Assembly: GCF_004000745.1 (NCBI RefSeq)
Contig: NZ_BILV01000034.1
Coordinates: forward strand, 1 to 59,427
Reading direction: 5' to 3'
Length of the DNA: 59,427 nt
Source: Paenibacillus barengoltzii NBRC 101215
Lineage (GTDB): Bacteria; Bacillota; Bacilli; Paenibacillales; Paenibacillaceae
The translations under genes were made by a program, and so were the position numbers. Shown one piece after another: positions 46,501-53,954 of the stretch. The notes under the pieces were generated by a model. The model searched no databases and was not told the origin of the DNA. It was given only the letters and a program-made list of their open reading frames with translations. Numbering within the stretch: the stretch's first letter is position 1; each line of letters opens with the position of its first letter.

Positions 46501-48025
46501 CGGCAACTGTTTCCGGAATTGAAGTAGCAGGTGCCTTTACAACTATTTTAGTCGGTGTGATTGAAATAACATCTGCAGTTTTTTCACCCATTTTAACTTG
46601 TGCACCTGTCAAGAAATAGTTGCCTTGGATGGTTACTTCATTATTACCCGCTAACGGGCCTTCATTAGGAGTAACTTTTGATATTACTGGAACAGCATAA
46701 TAGTTATATGCTCCTGTTGCAGTTTGACCGTCATCATTGATCACAGTTACTTCAACTGTCCCTGGAACTCCCGCCGGAGTTGTGACAATCAATTCTGTCG
46801 AACTATTAAATTGTACCGAAGGTGCAAAATTTTTCCCGAATTTAACTTTTACATTCGGACGGAAATTCTCCCCAGTGATTACTACAGATTCTCCACCTTC
46901 GAATGGACCGCTATCCTTAACAATTGAGGTTATGATTGGAGCCTTATATTTTACTTCAATTTTAGGATTCCTAACATCATATTCGTGAGGTACACCTAAA
47001 TAATCGTCATACTTAACGTGAATGTCTTCTGCCCCAACTGAAATCAAACCTGTATTGGAGCCTAACTTATGACGTATTTTATACTTGAAACTCAAAGCAT
47101 CTTTCTTGAGTTCATTGAAGGTCCATGTTAGTGTATTTCCATTAACAATCGGTTGTGGTATATTATCTTGGTAAGAATTAGGAACAATCTCAAACTCTGG
47201 GGCTACCGTGTCCGTAACCTTGACATTATAGGCACTAGCCAATCCAATCTCGTCTACGATGGCTGCATAAATTTCGGCTAAGCCTACAGACCCCAGTACA
47301 AAATGGTGGTGGTGAGCTGTTGTTGCCATATCTTTCAACAGCAAGTTAGGAGCACTTGTATCTGGGTTTTCATTTGGAAGCAAAAGTGCTATCGTATAGA
47401 ATACGACGCCTTCTCCCTTTGCTGAATTCGCCTGTTCCAGAGCTACTTGGCGAGCATACGAATCTGGTGAAGGTTCGGTAGCTTGTCCGTCGGTCATGAG
47501 CACAATAACTGGTTGGGCTTCCGCTCTATGATTTCTTAGAAGTTCTTGCGCCAAGGCTATTGCGTCCCTTGTACCAGTGCCTCCACCAGCGGTTATTTTA
47601 TCTATATAATTTTTCAATTCTGTAGGATTATCAGAGAGATCGAAGGACTTTTCATCACTTGCGAAATCCACAATGCCAACCCGATGCTTCGTAAAGTCCA
47701 CAAGGTCAATAAATCCTTTGGCCGCATTCTTGGCATTTTTCATCTTATCTTCGCCGTTATTCGGCCCATAATCTGCCGCCATACTTCCCGAACGGTCGAT
47801 AATTAAAATGATATCATTCGGTTTTATTACGGTTACATCCGGAGAACCTATGACATCTAGTTGAATCTCAGCCTCTTCCCCCTCAGTTATTTGAGTCGGA
47901 TTAACTACTTTTGTTACTGTCACACTTCCACTTGCCGCTTCAACAGAAGAAACAAGCGGTAATTGTGATATAAGCAACACAGTAGTTAGGACAAGGCATA
48001 ACAGCCTGGAATAGCCAAATTTCAT
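43508..48025 (-). CDS. Giant secreted protein: von Willebrand A domain + 13 IPT/TIG modules
   Basis: About 1505 residues from the ATG at 48025; GAGGAGG lies 7 nt upstream, while the GTG at 48031 abuts it. The signal peptide is ~1-33. A VWA domain (~70-260) has an intact MIDAS (DRSGS at ~77-81, TGTRD, MTDGQ). A short beta domain follows (~265-360). Thirteen IPT/TIG immunoglobulin-like modules of ~88 residues fill the rest, several joined by PPPPPP linkers. Modules 4, 6, 8 and 10 share VYFNDT; modules 5, 7 and 9 share FTFE or FSFE ends and ETVDIRVTNPDGQ. This shows growth by two-module duplications. No LPXTG, SLH or C-terminal membrane anchor is seen. The gene starts 16 nt after the fliT-like stop, so it belongs to the flaG-fliD operon. 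It is probably a flagellum- or surface-associated adhesin; function inferred, not known. Confidence 0.88.
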   Translation of the reverse strand: MKFGYSRLLCLVLTTVLLISQLPLVSSVEAASGSVTVTKVVNPTQITEGEEAEIQLDVIGSPDVTVIKPNDIILIIDRSGSMAADYGPNNGEDKMKNAKNAAKGFIDLVDFTKHRVGIVDFASDEKSFDLSDNPTELKNYIDKITAGGGTGTRDAIALAQELLRNHRAEAQPVIVLMTDGQATEPSPDSYARQVALEQANSAKGEGVVFYTIALLLPNENPDTSAPNLLLKDMATTAHHHHFVLGSVGLAEIYAAIVDEIGLASAYNVKVTDTVAPEFEIVPNSYQDNIPQPIVNGNTLTWTFNELKKDALSFKYKIRHKLGSNTGLISVGAEDIHVKYDDYLGVPHEYDVRNPKIEVKYKAPIITSIVKDSGPFEGGESVVITGENFRPNVKVKFGKNFAPSVQFNSSTELIVTTPAGVPGTVEVTVINDDGQTATGAYNYYAVPVISKVTPNEGPLAGNNEVTIQGNYFLTGAQVKMGEKTADVISITPTKIVVKAPATSIPETVAVEVTNSDGLSAKLDAAYSYILGPELVSVSPNEGLTTGGESVTLTGSRFKTGTKVYFNNKVVPSTYVNDTTITILTPSWSKAEAVTVKIVNPDGQFIEQAEGYTYKWPKPEITSIQPNEGFTTGDTLVTLNGSNFLSGAKVYFNDTLVTQTTFYSGSVIKIRTPKWSNAESVNIKIENPDGQTALVEKGYNYILPPPPPAPIISSVSPDHGLITGGTEVLVNGSNFINGAKVKLKDQEIATTFVSSTQLKITTPVWASAEIVDVTVTNPDGQAVTKAQAFSFETPPPPPAPEITSITPNEGKLDGGLVITITGANFDTTAKVYFNDTLIQYTVYSKTQIKAVTPKWVLPGAVDVKVINDDGQVALLEKGFNYLTPPAPVLSSISPTTGLVTGGTLVTVNGSNFVNGVKLTLGNQEIPVIFVSATQLKFTTPEWQTAETVDIRVTNPDGQTDDLPQAFTFETPPPPPPMELTNVSPNEGEMAGGLLVTLSGKNFDSGAKVYFNDTLVQSTFYSSSTIKLKTPKWSISGTVDVKVVNSDGQSSVISNGFNYLAPPPPPAPILTSVTPNTGLITGGKVVVVTGNNFVNGAKINVGGLEVATTFVSATQLKFTTPAWQSAETVDIRVTNPDGQTAVLPQAFTFETPPPPPPVKLTSISPNEGEMAGGLLITLVGENFDTAAKVYFNDTQVQATVYSSGQIKARTPVWTTSGPVDVKVVNGDGQSSTLSGGFNYLAPPPPPPLELTSVSPSEGELTGGLLITLTGKNFVSGAKVYFNDVLLQSTTYSSTQIKANTPSWTQPGTVTIKVVNPNNESVELVNGFTYKEPPTPEVQSVTPNQGELTGGLVITLSGNNFDTGVKVYFNDSLVQATRYSSTQIKVSTPKWTVAGPVDIKVVNSTGKSVTVPSGFTYLAPPPLPSPVITSLSPTEGPLTGGTLITITGQNFVTGAQVYFNDTLIQSTVYSKSQIKARTPRWTVAEPVNIRVVNPDGQSSEVIINGYTYK

Positions 48026-48041
48026 ATTCACTCCTCCTCTT

Positions 48042-48374
48042 TTATTTTTTAAAATCTACAAAAAAAGCGCCGACATCATTGGCATTATATTTCCCATAAT
48101 CCTGTGTCACTCGCTTTTTTCTATTAAACATAATAATCTCCTGACCCAATTTTTCCTTCTCTAACGTAATAAAATGAATGATTTGCTCATGCAGTTCTCG
48201 AACCTTATCTAGAAATTCCAAATCTCCCTCTGTTCTTTTCATCCCATTAATCTCGTTATACAATTGATCTAGAATACTAGCATATTTCTCATATTCTTCA
48301 AAACTATGCTTTTCTAGTATTTGTTCATAAATTTGCATGAGTTCAACAAGCGGGTTGAACCTCTGACTAGACAT
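48042..48374 (-). CDS. fliT: FliT-like flagellar chaperone
   Basis: 110 residues, predicted wholly helical (LVELMQIYEQILEKHSFEEYEKY), the size and composition of FliT, which chaperones FliD. Similarity in sequence is weak; the call rests on its position directly behind fliS, with which it overlaps by 8 nt. It could also be an unrelated small helical export-control protein. Confidence 0.65.
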   Translation of the reverse strand: MSSQRFNPLVELMQIYEQILEKHSFEEYEKYASILDQLYNEINGMKRTEGDLEFLDKVRELHEQIIHFITLEKEKLGQEIIMFNRKKRVTQDYGKYNANDVGAFFVDFKK

Positions 48375-48753
48375 TTTCTTGGCCTACCTTTAAAGAGTGC
48401 ATTGCCTTTTTCCAAGTTTCAGCAAGTCCCCGTGCAAATTCCAATACATCATCCAACATAGGCTCTTCTCTTTTAATCATAAATCTAGCAATATGTCCGT
48501 TATAGAACTCGTACAGTCGATACAGATCTTTAGCAATGGGATAATCCATATTCAACGTAATCATCAGTTCGCTAATAATGGACCGAACTTTATGCAGGGA
48601 TTCATTCATTGCTTCGTACTGTTTTTGAGCATATTGGGATTTTGCTAAAAGTAATGATTTAACCATTCCCTGATATAGCATTAAAGTCAATTCACCAGGA
48701 CTGGCTGTCTCAACTTGAACCTTCAAGTACTGCTGTTGAATTGCGTTTTGCAT
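48367..48753 (-). CDS. fliS: Flagellin export chaperone FliS
   Basis: 128 residues with the FliS core VETASPGELTLMLYQG near the N-terminus followed by a four-helix bundle. It binds the flagellin C-terminus to prevent cytosolic polymerisation. It follows fliD by 59 bp and overlaps the fliT-like gene. Confidence 0.93.
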   Translation of the reverse strand: MQNAIQQQYLKVQVETASPGELTLMLYQGMVKSLLLAKSQYAQKQYEAMNESLHKVRSIISELMITLNMDYPIAKDLYRLYEFYNGHIARFMIKREEPMLDDVLEFARGLAETWKKAMHSLKVGQENV

Positions 48754-48812
48754 CGTTACCTCGCTCCATCAATCATTTTATTGGTAGAATAATTGCGTCA
48801 GTAAATTTTGAC

Positions 48813-50258
48813 TTAACTCATCGAAGCAAATATTGAACTCTGGCTATTTAATTTTTGCAATGCTAGTTCCATGGCAGAGAATTGCTTGTAGTATCGATCT
48901 TCAATATCAAGTAGTTTTGATTTCCACTTTGCCTCTTGGGCATTCAGTTCTTTGAGTTCTTTGCCCATAATACTATCATCAACTGTTTCAGCCAAACCGG
49001 TACTTCCGATTTTTTTCTTAATTGCTGCCAATTGGTCATTAGCAATATTATATAGTCTGTCTGAAATAGATAGGTTAGTTTTTCCTTGTACTTCGGTAAG
49101 TGTTGAACCCGAAGCAAACAACCGTTTGACCTCATCAAAGTGATTATTCACGGCGTCCATTAATTTAGCCTCATCAATCTCAAGCTTCCCATTCTCCGTA
49201 TATGCAGACTTTACTTTAATGCCAATTTGCGAAAGCAAAGAAATCTCACCAGCTGCTGCATTAAGAGGTGTATTTAAGCTATTACGCATGGAAGACAAGG
49301 TATCTTTTAATATTGAGTCATTGTACAATGTACCTTCCTTTGCTTTAGCCTCCCATTTTTCGATTTGACTTTCGCTCATTGCTTCCTTTTCCTCATCAGT
49401 AAGCGGAGCATAGTCTCTATTTTTCCTCGTTGTTGTTGCAGTAGAGAATGCATCGATCAAAGCGTTATATTGCTCAACAAAGTTCTTAATCTTATCAACC
49501 ACTCCGCTACGATCAGTAACTGATCCGATAGAGGCTTGTCCTTTACCTTTTAAAACAACCTGAGTTCCGTTAATAAATACAGAGTTTGATGAAGAAGTTA
49601 GTGACACTCCGTTAACAGTGTATACAGCATCGCTTCCTTTATCACTCGTTGAAGCAAAACCAAACAATGCTATATCACCGGAGACATTTACTTCAGCTGC
49701 TCCCCCTACATCTGTACTTGATAAATATAAAGCACCGCTATTAGGGTCGTAGCTGGCAGTCACTCCGGTTACACTTGAATTGTTGTTGATACTCTTTACA
49801 ATGGAATCAATTGTAGAATTACCGGCAGTAAAACTGATATCCACGTTCCCTTTGGAGCCCTTTACATTAAAAGTCCCACTAGTGGCTACAGGTGTAGTGG
49901 AAGAACCCGTTACCTTACCGACAATCATTGCTGATTCGGCCAATTCAGTAACCGTTACATTGCTTGTTCCAACATTTTTACCTGACGAAGTGATCTCCAG
50001 CACTGAGGTGTTCGATGATGTCGATGTTGTTTTTTCATAGTTACTCTCAAATCGAAGTTCATTGATAGTATTTTTAAACGATAGCAGTTTTGTATTCATC
50101 GACATATAATCTTGTCTTTTCCACAAAGTGAACTGCTTCTTTTTAAGGATATTATCAAGGGGTACTCTTTCTGCGGCCATCAATTTCTGTATGATACTTT
50201 CCGTGTCGAGCATTCCACTAAAACCGGTCAGACGACTTGGGGAGCTTATACTTGCCAT
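48813..50258 (-). CDS. fliD: Flagellar filament cap protein FliD
   Basis: 481 residues with the FliD N-terminal coiled domain (SRLTGFSGMLDTESIIQKLM, ~8-27) and a serine/threonine/glycine-rich central domain. The helical C-terminal domain ends in LQKLNSQSSIFASM, typical of FliD. It forms the filament cap that guides flagellin folding; secreted through the flagellar type III system. It starts 15 bp after flaG. Confidence 0.95.
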   Translation of the reverse strand: MASISSPSRLTGFSGMLDTESIIQKLMAAERVPLDNILKKKQFTLWKRQDYMSMNTKLLSFKNTINELRFESNYEKTTSTSSNTSVLEITSSGKNVGTSNVTVTELAESAMIVGKVTGSSTTPVATSGTFNVKGSKGNVDISFTAGNSTIDSIVKSINNNSSVTGVTASYDPNSGALYLSSTDVGGAAEVNVSGDIALFGFASTSDKGSDAVYTVNGVSLTSSSNSVFINGTQVVLKGKGQASIGSVTDRSGVVDKIKNFVEQYNALIDAFSTATTTRKNRDYAPLTDEEKEAMSESQIEKWEAKAKEGTLYNDSILKDTLSSMRNSLNTPLNAAAGEISLLSQIGIKVKSAYTENGKLEIDEAKLMDAVNNHFDEVKRLFASGSTLTEVQGKTNLSISDRLYNIANDQLAAIKKKIGSTGLAETVDDSIMGKELKELNAQEAKWKSKLLDIEDRYYKQFSAMELALQKLNSQSSIFASMS

Positions 50259-50273
50259 CCCTGCATACCTCCT

Positions 50274-50606
50274 TTACATCTTTTCGTCAACAAAAATACC
50301 AACCTTTTGACTAAGGTTATACATAACATCGAGCATTTTCTCGCTCGGGATTTCCCGGACGACCTCGTTCGTTTCATCTTTCAACACTACAACCATAATC
50401 GTGTTGGTTTTTTCGTGAACCTTAACTCGAATATAAGTACCGGTTTCTTCAAGCTTTTTGTTCACTTTATCGACAAGTTTCGGTATAGAATGCTGTTCAT
50501 TTGAAAGAGGAACCGAATCAGCCATTTTTTCCACAATCTCCTCATTTGAGAGACTCTTGAACCATGGCATTAAGGATGTCGATGATGAATTTGGATCAAC
50601 TCTCAC
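50274..50606 (-). CDS. flaG: FlaG family protein
   Basis: 110 residues with the FlaG domain (~35-105, YIRVKVHEKTNTIMVVVLKD, REIPSEKMLDVMYNLSQKVG). FlaG influences filament length. The start is a GTG at 50606 with AGGGGG 8 nt upstream. First gene of the fliD operon. No good sigma-D box is seen in the 36 bp after the hag terminator, so read-through from hag may drive it. Confidence 0.88.
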   Translation of the reverse strand: MRVDPNSSSTSLMPWFKSLSNEEIVEKMADSVPLSNEQHSIPKLVDKVNKKLEETGTYIRVKVHEKTNTIMVVVLKDETNEVVREIPSEKMLDVMYNLSQKVGIFVDEKM

Positions 50607-50642
50607 CTTTGTATCCCCCTAATTCGATTATTGGTCTATACT

Positions 50643-50670
50643 AAAAAAACCGGCCGGTTTCCCGGCCGGC
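50643..50670 (-). terminator. Terminator of hag
   Basis: CCGGCCGG (50650-50657) pairs with CCGGCCGG (50662-50669) around TTTCC; the minus strand then has seven T residues. Very stable GC stem. Confidence 0.93.
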
Positions 50671-50681
50671 TCTGTTGCAGA

Positions 50682-51533
50682 TTAACGAAGAAGTTGCAGA
50701 ACACCTTGAGGTTGCTGATTCGCTTGAGCCAACATTGCTTGAGCTGCTTGTTGCAGGATACCGTTCTTCGTGAATTCCGACATTTCTTTCGCCATATCAA
50801 CGTCACGGATACGCGATTCAGCCGCTTGAAGGTTTTCAGCAGTTGTTCCCAAGTTGTTGATCGTATGTTCCAGACGGTTTTGAACAGCACCGAGATTAGA
50901 ACGAAGCTCGGATACTTTGTTAATAGCGGATTGAACTTTATCCAGGTTTGCGCTGGCAATGGAGTTCAGAACTGTCGCCGAATTACCGGAAGTAAGAGTC
51001 AACAAGCCCGCTGTAGCATCCATGTTAACTCCCAGTGCAGTCGCAGTAGCGGAAGAAAGCGAAAGGCCAATAACTTCGCCGCTGTTTGCGCCAACTTGGA
51101 AAGAGATCGATGTTGTTGTTCCGTCAAGAAGTTTCTTCGTATTGAATTGAGTTTGAGAAGCGATAGAACCAATTTGAGCGGACAGTTGTGCAATTTCGTC
51201 ATCGATTTTCTTAGCATCAGTTGTTGTCAGCACTTCGTTTGCGCCTTGTACGTACAGCTCAGCCATACGTTGCAGCATAGCATGAGTTTCGTTCAAAGCA
51301 CCTTCAGCTGTTTGGATCAAGGAAATGCCATCCAAAGAGTTCTTGTTAGCTTGTTCCAAACCACGGATTTGGTTGCGCATTTTCTCGGAAATCGCCAGAC
51401 CAGCTGCATCGTCAGCAGCACGATTGATTCTGAAACCAGAAGACAATTTCTCCAAAGATTTGCTTTGAGCATTGTTGTTAATGGTCAATTGACGTTGTGC
51501 ATTGTAAGAAGAAATATTGTGGTTAATACGCAT
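50682..51533 (-). CDS. hag: Flagellin
   Basis: 283 residues from the ATG at 51533, behind AAGGAGG. It has the conserved D0/D1 termini (RINHNISSYNAQRQLTINNN at the start and AQANQQPQGVLQLLR at the end) and a small central part. There is no large D2/D3 insert, so it is a minimal flagellin like B. subtilis Hag. Numerous Ser/Thr in the middle (VQSAINKVSELRS, TSGNSATVLNSIAS) could be glycosylation sites for the neighbouring GT genes; inference. Transcribed alone from a strong sigma-D promoter and probably controlled by CsrA. Confidence 0.97.
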   Translation of the reverse strand: MRINHNISSYNAQRQLTINNNAQSKSLEKLSSGFRINRAADDAAGLAISEKMRNQIRGLEQANKNSLDGISLIQTAEGALNETHAMLQRMAELYVQGANEVLTTTDAKKIDDEIAQLSAQIGSIASQTQFNTKKLLDGTTTSISFQVGANSGEVIGLSLSSATATALGVNMDATAGLLTLTSGNSATVLNSIASANLDKVQSAINKVSELRSNLGAVQNRLEHTINNLGTTAENLQAAESRIRDVDMAKEMSEFTKNGILQQAAQAMLAQANQQPQGVLQLLR

Positions 51534-51540
51534 AATAAAA

Positions 51541-51578
51541 ATCCTCCTTGGAATGTACTGGTGTTTAGCATCCTTGCT
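51541..51578 (-). promoter_or_regulatory. CsrA-binding leader of hag
   Basis: On the minus strand AGCAAGGATGCT (51567-51578) folds into a 4-bp stem with AGGA in the loop, the classic CsrA site. About 25 nt further on a second GGA lies in CCAAGGAGGAT (51541-51551), which is the ribosome site. The arrangement parallels BS1/BS2 of the B. subtilis hag leader. Confidence 0.7.
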
Positions 51579-51599
51579 TACACCCTTTTTTGGTCGATA

Positions 51600-51625
51600 C
51601 ATGGTGTACGGCCGTCAACACCATG
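51600..51625 (-). promoter_or_regulatory. 5' stem-loop in the hag mRNA
   Basis: CATGGTGT (51600-51607 on the plus strand) pairs with ACACCATG (51618-51625). It lies ~15 nt after the predicted transcription start and may protect the 5' end of this abundant mRNA. Confidence 0.55.
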
Positions 51626-51645
51626 CCTTTCGTCCCATGATATAT

Positions 51646-51672
51646 ATATCGGACAAGACTCAATATTGTTTA
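51646..51672 (-). promoter_or_regulatory. Sigma-D promoter of hag
   Basis: On the minus strand TAAA (51669-51672), 15-bp spacer, TCCGATAT (51646-51653). One mismatch to TAAA-N15-GCCGATAT. Leader ~105 nt. Confidence 0.92.
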
Positions 51673-51695
51673 TAGCTTTTTTGTTTTTTCAAAAA

Positions 51696-51935
51696 TTATT
51701 TCTTCGTTGGAGGCACCATTCGCTTAAGTAATTCAGTCTGATTTCCAATTGACTCAACAGCAGCTTCTTTATTTTGCTTTTGAATCAATTCGTAAATTTC
51801 CTCCCGATAGATTGTCACCTGATCCGGTGCCTCTATACCAATTTTAACTTGATCTCCCAAAATATCGATAACCGAAATGGCAATATCTTGATTGATTATG
51901 ATCTTCTGCCCTTTATTTCTCGATAATATCAGCAT
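51696..51935 (-). CDS. csrA: Carbon storage regulator CsrA
   Basis: 79-residue RNA-binding dimer that represses hag translation. Sequence MLILSRNKGQKIIIN through VTIYREEIYE is canonical. The C-terminal extension (~62-79) is a little longer than in E. coli, as usual for FliW-controlled CsrA. ATG at 51935 follows AGGAGG at 6 nt and overlaps the 3' end of fliW by 23 nt. Confidence 0.96.
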   Translation of the reverse strand: MLILSRNKGQKIIINQDIAISVIDILGDQVKIGIEAPDQVTIYREEIYELIQKQNKEAAVESIGNQTELLKRMVPPTKK

Positions 51936-52371
51936 GCTGCCCCTCCTGTTTTCGAAGGTCCATGATTGAATAACGAGGCCCATAAGCCGAACGTTCGAGC
52001 ACAATTTGAGCAGCAAATAAGGTATCTATGTTCATAATTAGAGGTGCCTGTAAATTTATAGTGATATCAGAGATTGATCTAGCCGTTACAATTGAGCGTA
52101 CAACAACTTGCTCCTCCTTCTGGATTTGAAGCAACTCTAACCATCGCTTATCGATGGTAAAATCATACTCGGGACAAAACAGAAACGGATCTGTTGTGAT
52201 AAAAACCAAATGTTCATCTTCTGTTGATTGGATATATTCGAATGTTTCTGCTACCCCAGGCAAAAGAACAAACTTCTCATAATTTTCGAACCCTAAAATA
52301 GGGGATTTGAAGTGCCATATGTCCTCTTGCTTCACACTAAACTCACCAAATCTGGATGATTGAATTTTCAA
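51913..52371 (-). CDS. fliW: Flagellar assembly factor FliW
   Basis: 152 residues (GEFSVKQEDIWHFKSPILGF, FVFITTDPF-like HLVFITTDPFLFCP). FliW binds CsrA and flagellin in the partner-switch that couples hag translation to export. The start is a TTG at 52371 with AGGGGG 7 nt upstream. Separated from the DUF6470 gene by a terminator-like hairpin. Confidence 0.93.
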   Translation of the reverse strand: MKIQSSRFGEFSVKQEDIWHFKSPILGFENYEKFVLLPGVAETFEYIQSTEDEHLVFITTDPFLFCPEYDFTIDKRWLELLQIQKEEQVVVRSIVTARSISDITINLQAPLIMNIDTLFAAQIVLERSAYGPRYSIMDLRKQEGQHADIIEK

Positions 52372-52392
52372 CGGAATACCCCCTGCTTGAAA

Positions 52393-52437
52393 ATAAAAAA
52401 GCTATACATGAAGCACTTTCTAGCGTTCATTATAGCT
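52393..52437 (-). terminator. Terminator-like hairpin between DUF6470 gene and fliW
   Basis: On the minus strand AGCTATA (52431-52437) pairs with TATAGCT (52400-52406), the stem is extended by ATGAA/TTCAT, and TTTTTTATTT follows. It lies inside an operon that is continuous in other Bacillales. Confidence 0.75.
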
Positions 52438-52450
52438 ATTTGCAAAACAC

Positions 52451-53023
52451 TTAGACAACCTCATCTAAGTTCCTTCCGGTTGCTGTGATAAATATAAAGT
52501 TTTTTTGAATTAGATAAGGATTTACCTTGCCAGGATAATAATCGATAATCGGCTTATGTGTCTCCGGTTCTGCAGTTACCTTCTTCGGAAAATAACTAAT
52601 CGATAATGTACCAGGAGTATATGTAATGTCGACATTGTCATATCTCGCTTCTCCCCTGAATTCAATAGGCCGATCCTTAAACGCATTCTGTCGAGCAATT
52701 TCTGCGAATGCATTTCCCGGAAGATGAATAGCCATCATTCGATCACCAGCCTGGGCAATCTCTGCAATATTCTGCATTGAAGATTCCAAGGCACTCTGTG
52801 AGATCCGATCACAAAACTCGTCAATCTTTGCTCTCCCAAGGGCTGACCAAGCTTTTCGCTGGTCAATATCCAACGAACTTTTTGTGCGTTCAATTGTCAA
52901 TTCCCCGAGTTCTTGATGAAGATTCATCGAAGGTTTAGGTTGCTTAATACTCCACTGTCCCTTAGTCGTCTTAATGGCGATACGGCTGAAACCCTGGTGA
53001 ATTTGTATTTGAGGAATATTCAA
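52451..53023 (-). CDS. DUF6470 family protein (YviE-like)
   Basis: 190 residues, no signal peptide, with IPQIQIHQGFSRIAIKTTKG at the start and LSISYFPKKV near residue 150. It is the conserved neighbour between flgL and fliW in Bacillales. Function unknown; its invariant place in the late flagellar operon suggests a part in filament or junction assembly. The ATG lies 10 bp after flgL. Confidence 0.82.
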   Translation of the reverse strand: MNIPQIQIHQGFSRIAIKTTKGQWSIKQPKPSMNLHQELGELTIERTKSSLDIDQRKAWSALGRAKIDEFCDRISQSALESSMQNIAEIAQAGDRMMAIHLPGNAFAEIARQNAFKDRPIEFRGEARYDNVDITYTPGTLSISYFPKKVTAEPETHKPIIDYYPGKVNPYLIQKNFIFITATGRNLDEVV

Positions 53024-53033
53024 AATCTCACCC

Positions 53034-53936
53034 CTAATTCAAAAAATCAACCAAGCTAGGCCGAATAATTCTAGCCATTGTATCCAACGATGCCTGATAT
53101 ATACTTTCAGCGGTTTTAAGCTCTGTAATTACAGAAGCCATATCGGCATCCTCTGTTTTTGACTGCAATGAAGTATAATTGAGATTCAAGTCGCTGAGAC
53201 GGTTTAAGGTAAATGTCAATCGGTTTTGCTTACCACCGACTTCAGCTTGGGCGGTAATCACATTCTCGAGATTCTTCTGAAGAGCTGGAATAATGTTTTG
53301 AATGGCCGTTGTTCCTGTTGGGCTTGTATCCGCTAATGCCTGTTTGAAGTTGTCAATAACTGCAAAGAGCCCTTCCGGATCTCCCGATACTCCAAACACC
53401 TTATCCCCCTGTAAATTCACGGGAATATATATTCCCGCACCGATCTGATACCGCATCTCTCCTTGATCCAAACTATATGCTGTATTAGCTGGATCGCTTG
53501 GATATGGCTGTTCATTCACGCGTTCCCCGTTAAAGATGTATTTCCCCTTGAATTGAGAATTGCCGAGGGAAACCAGTTGCTTGTAAAGCTGATCCACTTC
53601 TTGAGCTATATTATTTCTCGCATCAGCCGGGACGGTATCCGTTCCACCTTGCACCGCGAGTTCAGACAAACGCTGTATAATTTGCGTTGTTTCCGTTAAT
53701 ACGCTATCCGTAAAAGCCATCCAAGAATCCGCATCTTCCACATTCTCTTCAAACTTCGTAGTCGAGCTAATCTCTGCCCGATATTGCAAGGCGCTTGCGA
53801 CGCCAACTGGATCGTCGGAAGGACGGTTGAGGCGACGGTTCGTCATCATTTGCTCCTGATACTTGTCCAAACGTCGGTAGTTATTTTGCAGATTGCTCAT
53901 CATGGATCTGCTCATCATCGATTGAGTAATACGCAT
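53034..53936 (-). CDS. flgL: Flagellar hook-filament junction protein FlgL
   Basis: 300 residues with flagellin-like N- and C-termini (RITQSMMSRSMMSNLQNNYR, NRPSDDPVGVASALQYRAEI; ESIYQASLDTMARIIRPSLVDFL). Forms the second junction ring between hook and filament. It follows flgK by 18 bp. Confidence 0.95.
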   Translation of the reverse strand: MRITQSMMSRSMMSNLQNNYRRLDKYQEQMMTNRRLNRPSDDPVGVASALQYRAEISSTTKFEENVEDADSWMAFTDSVLTETTQIIQRLSELAVQGGTDTVPADARNNIAQEVDQLYKQLVSLGNSQFKGKYIFNGERVNEQPYPSDPANTAYSLDQGEMRYQIGAGIYIPVNLQGDKVFGVSGDPEGLFAVIDNFKQALADTSPTGTTAIQNIIPALQKNLENVITAQAEVGGKQNRLTFTLNRLSDLNLNYTSLQSKTEDADMASVITELKTAESIYQASLDTMARIIRPSLVDFLN

Positions 53937-53954
53937 TTGTCATTCATCTCCTAT

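Noticed and set aside
50607..50642. Sigma-D promoter for flaG between the hag terminator and flaG
   Set aside because: Only 36 bp are available and no TAAA/GCCGATAT pair with correct spacing is present.
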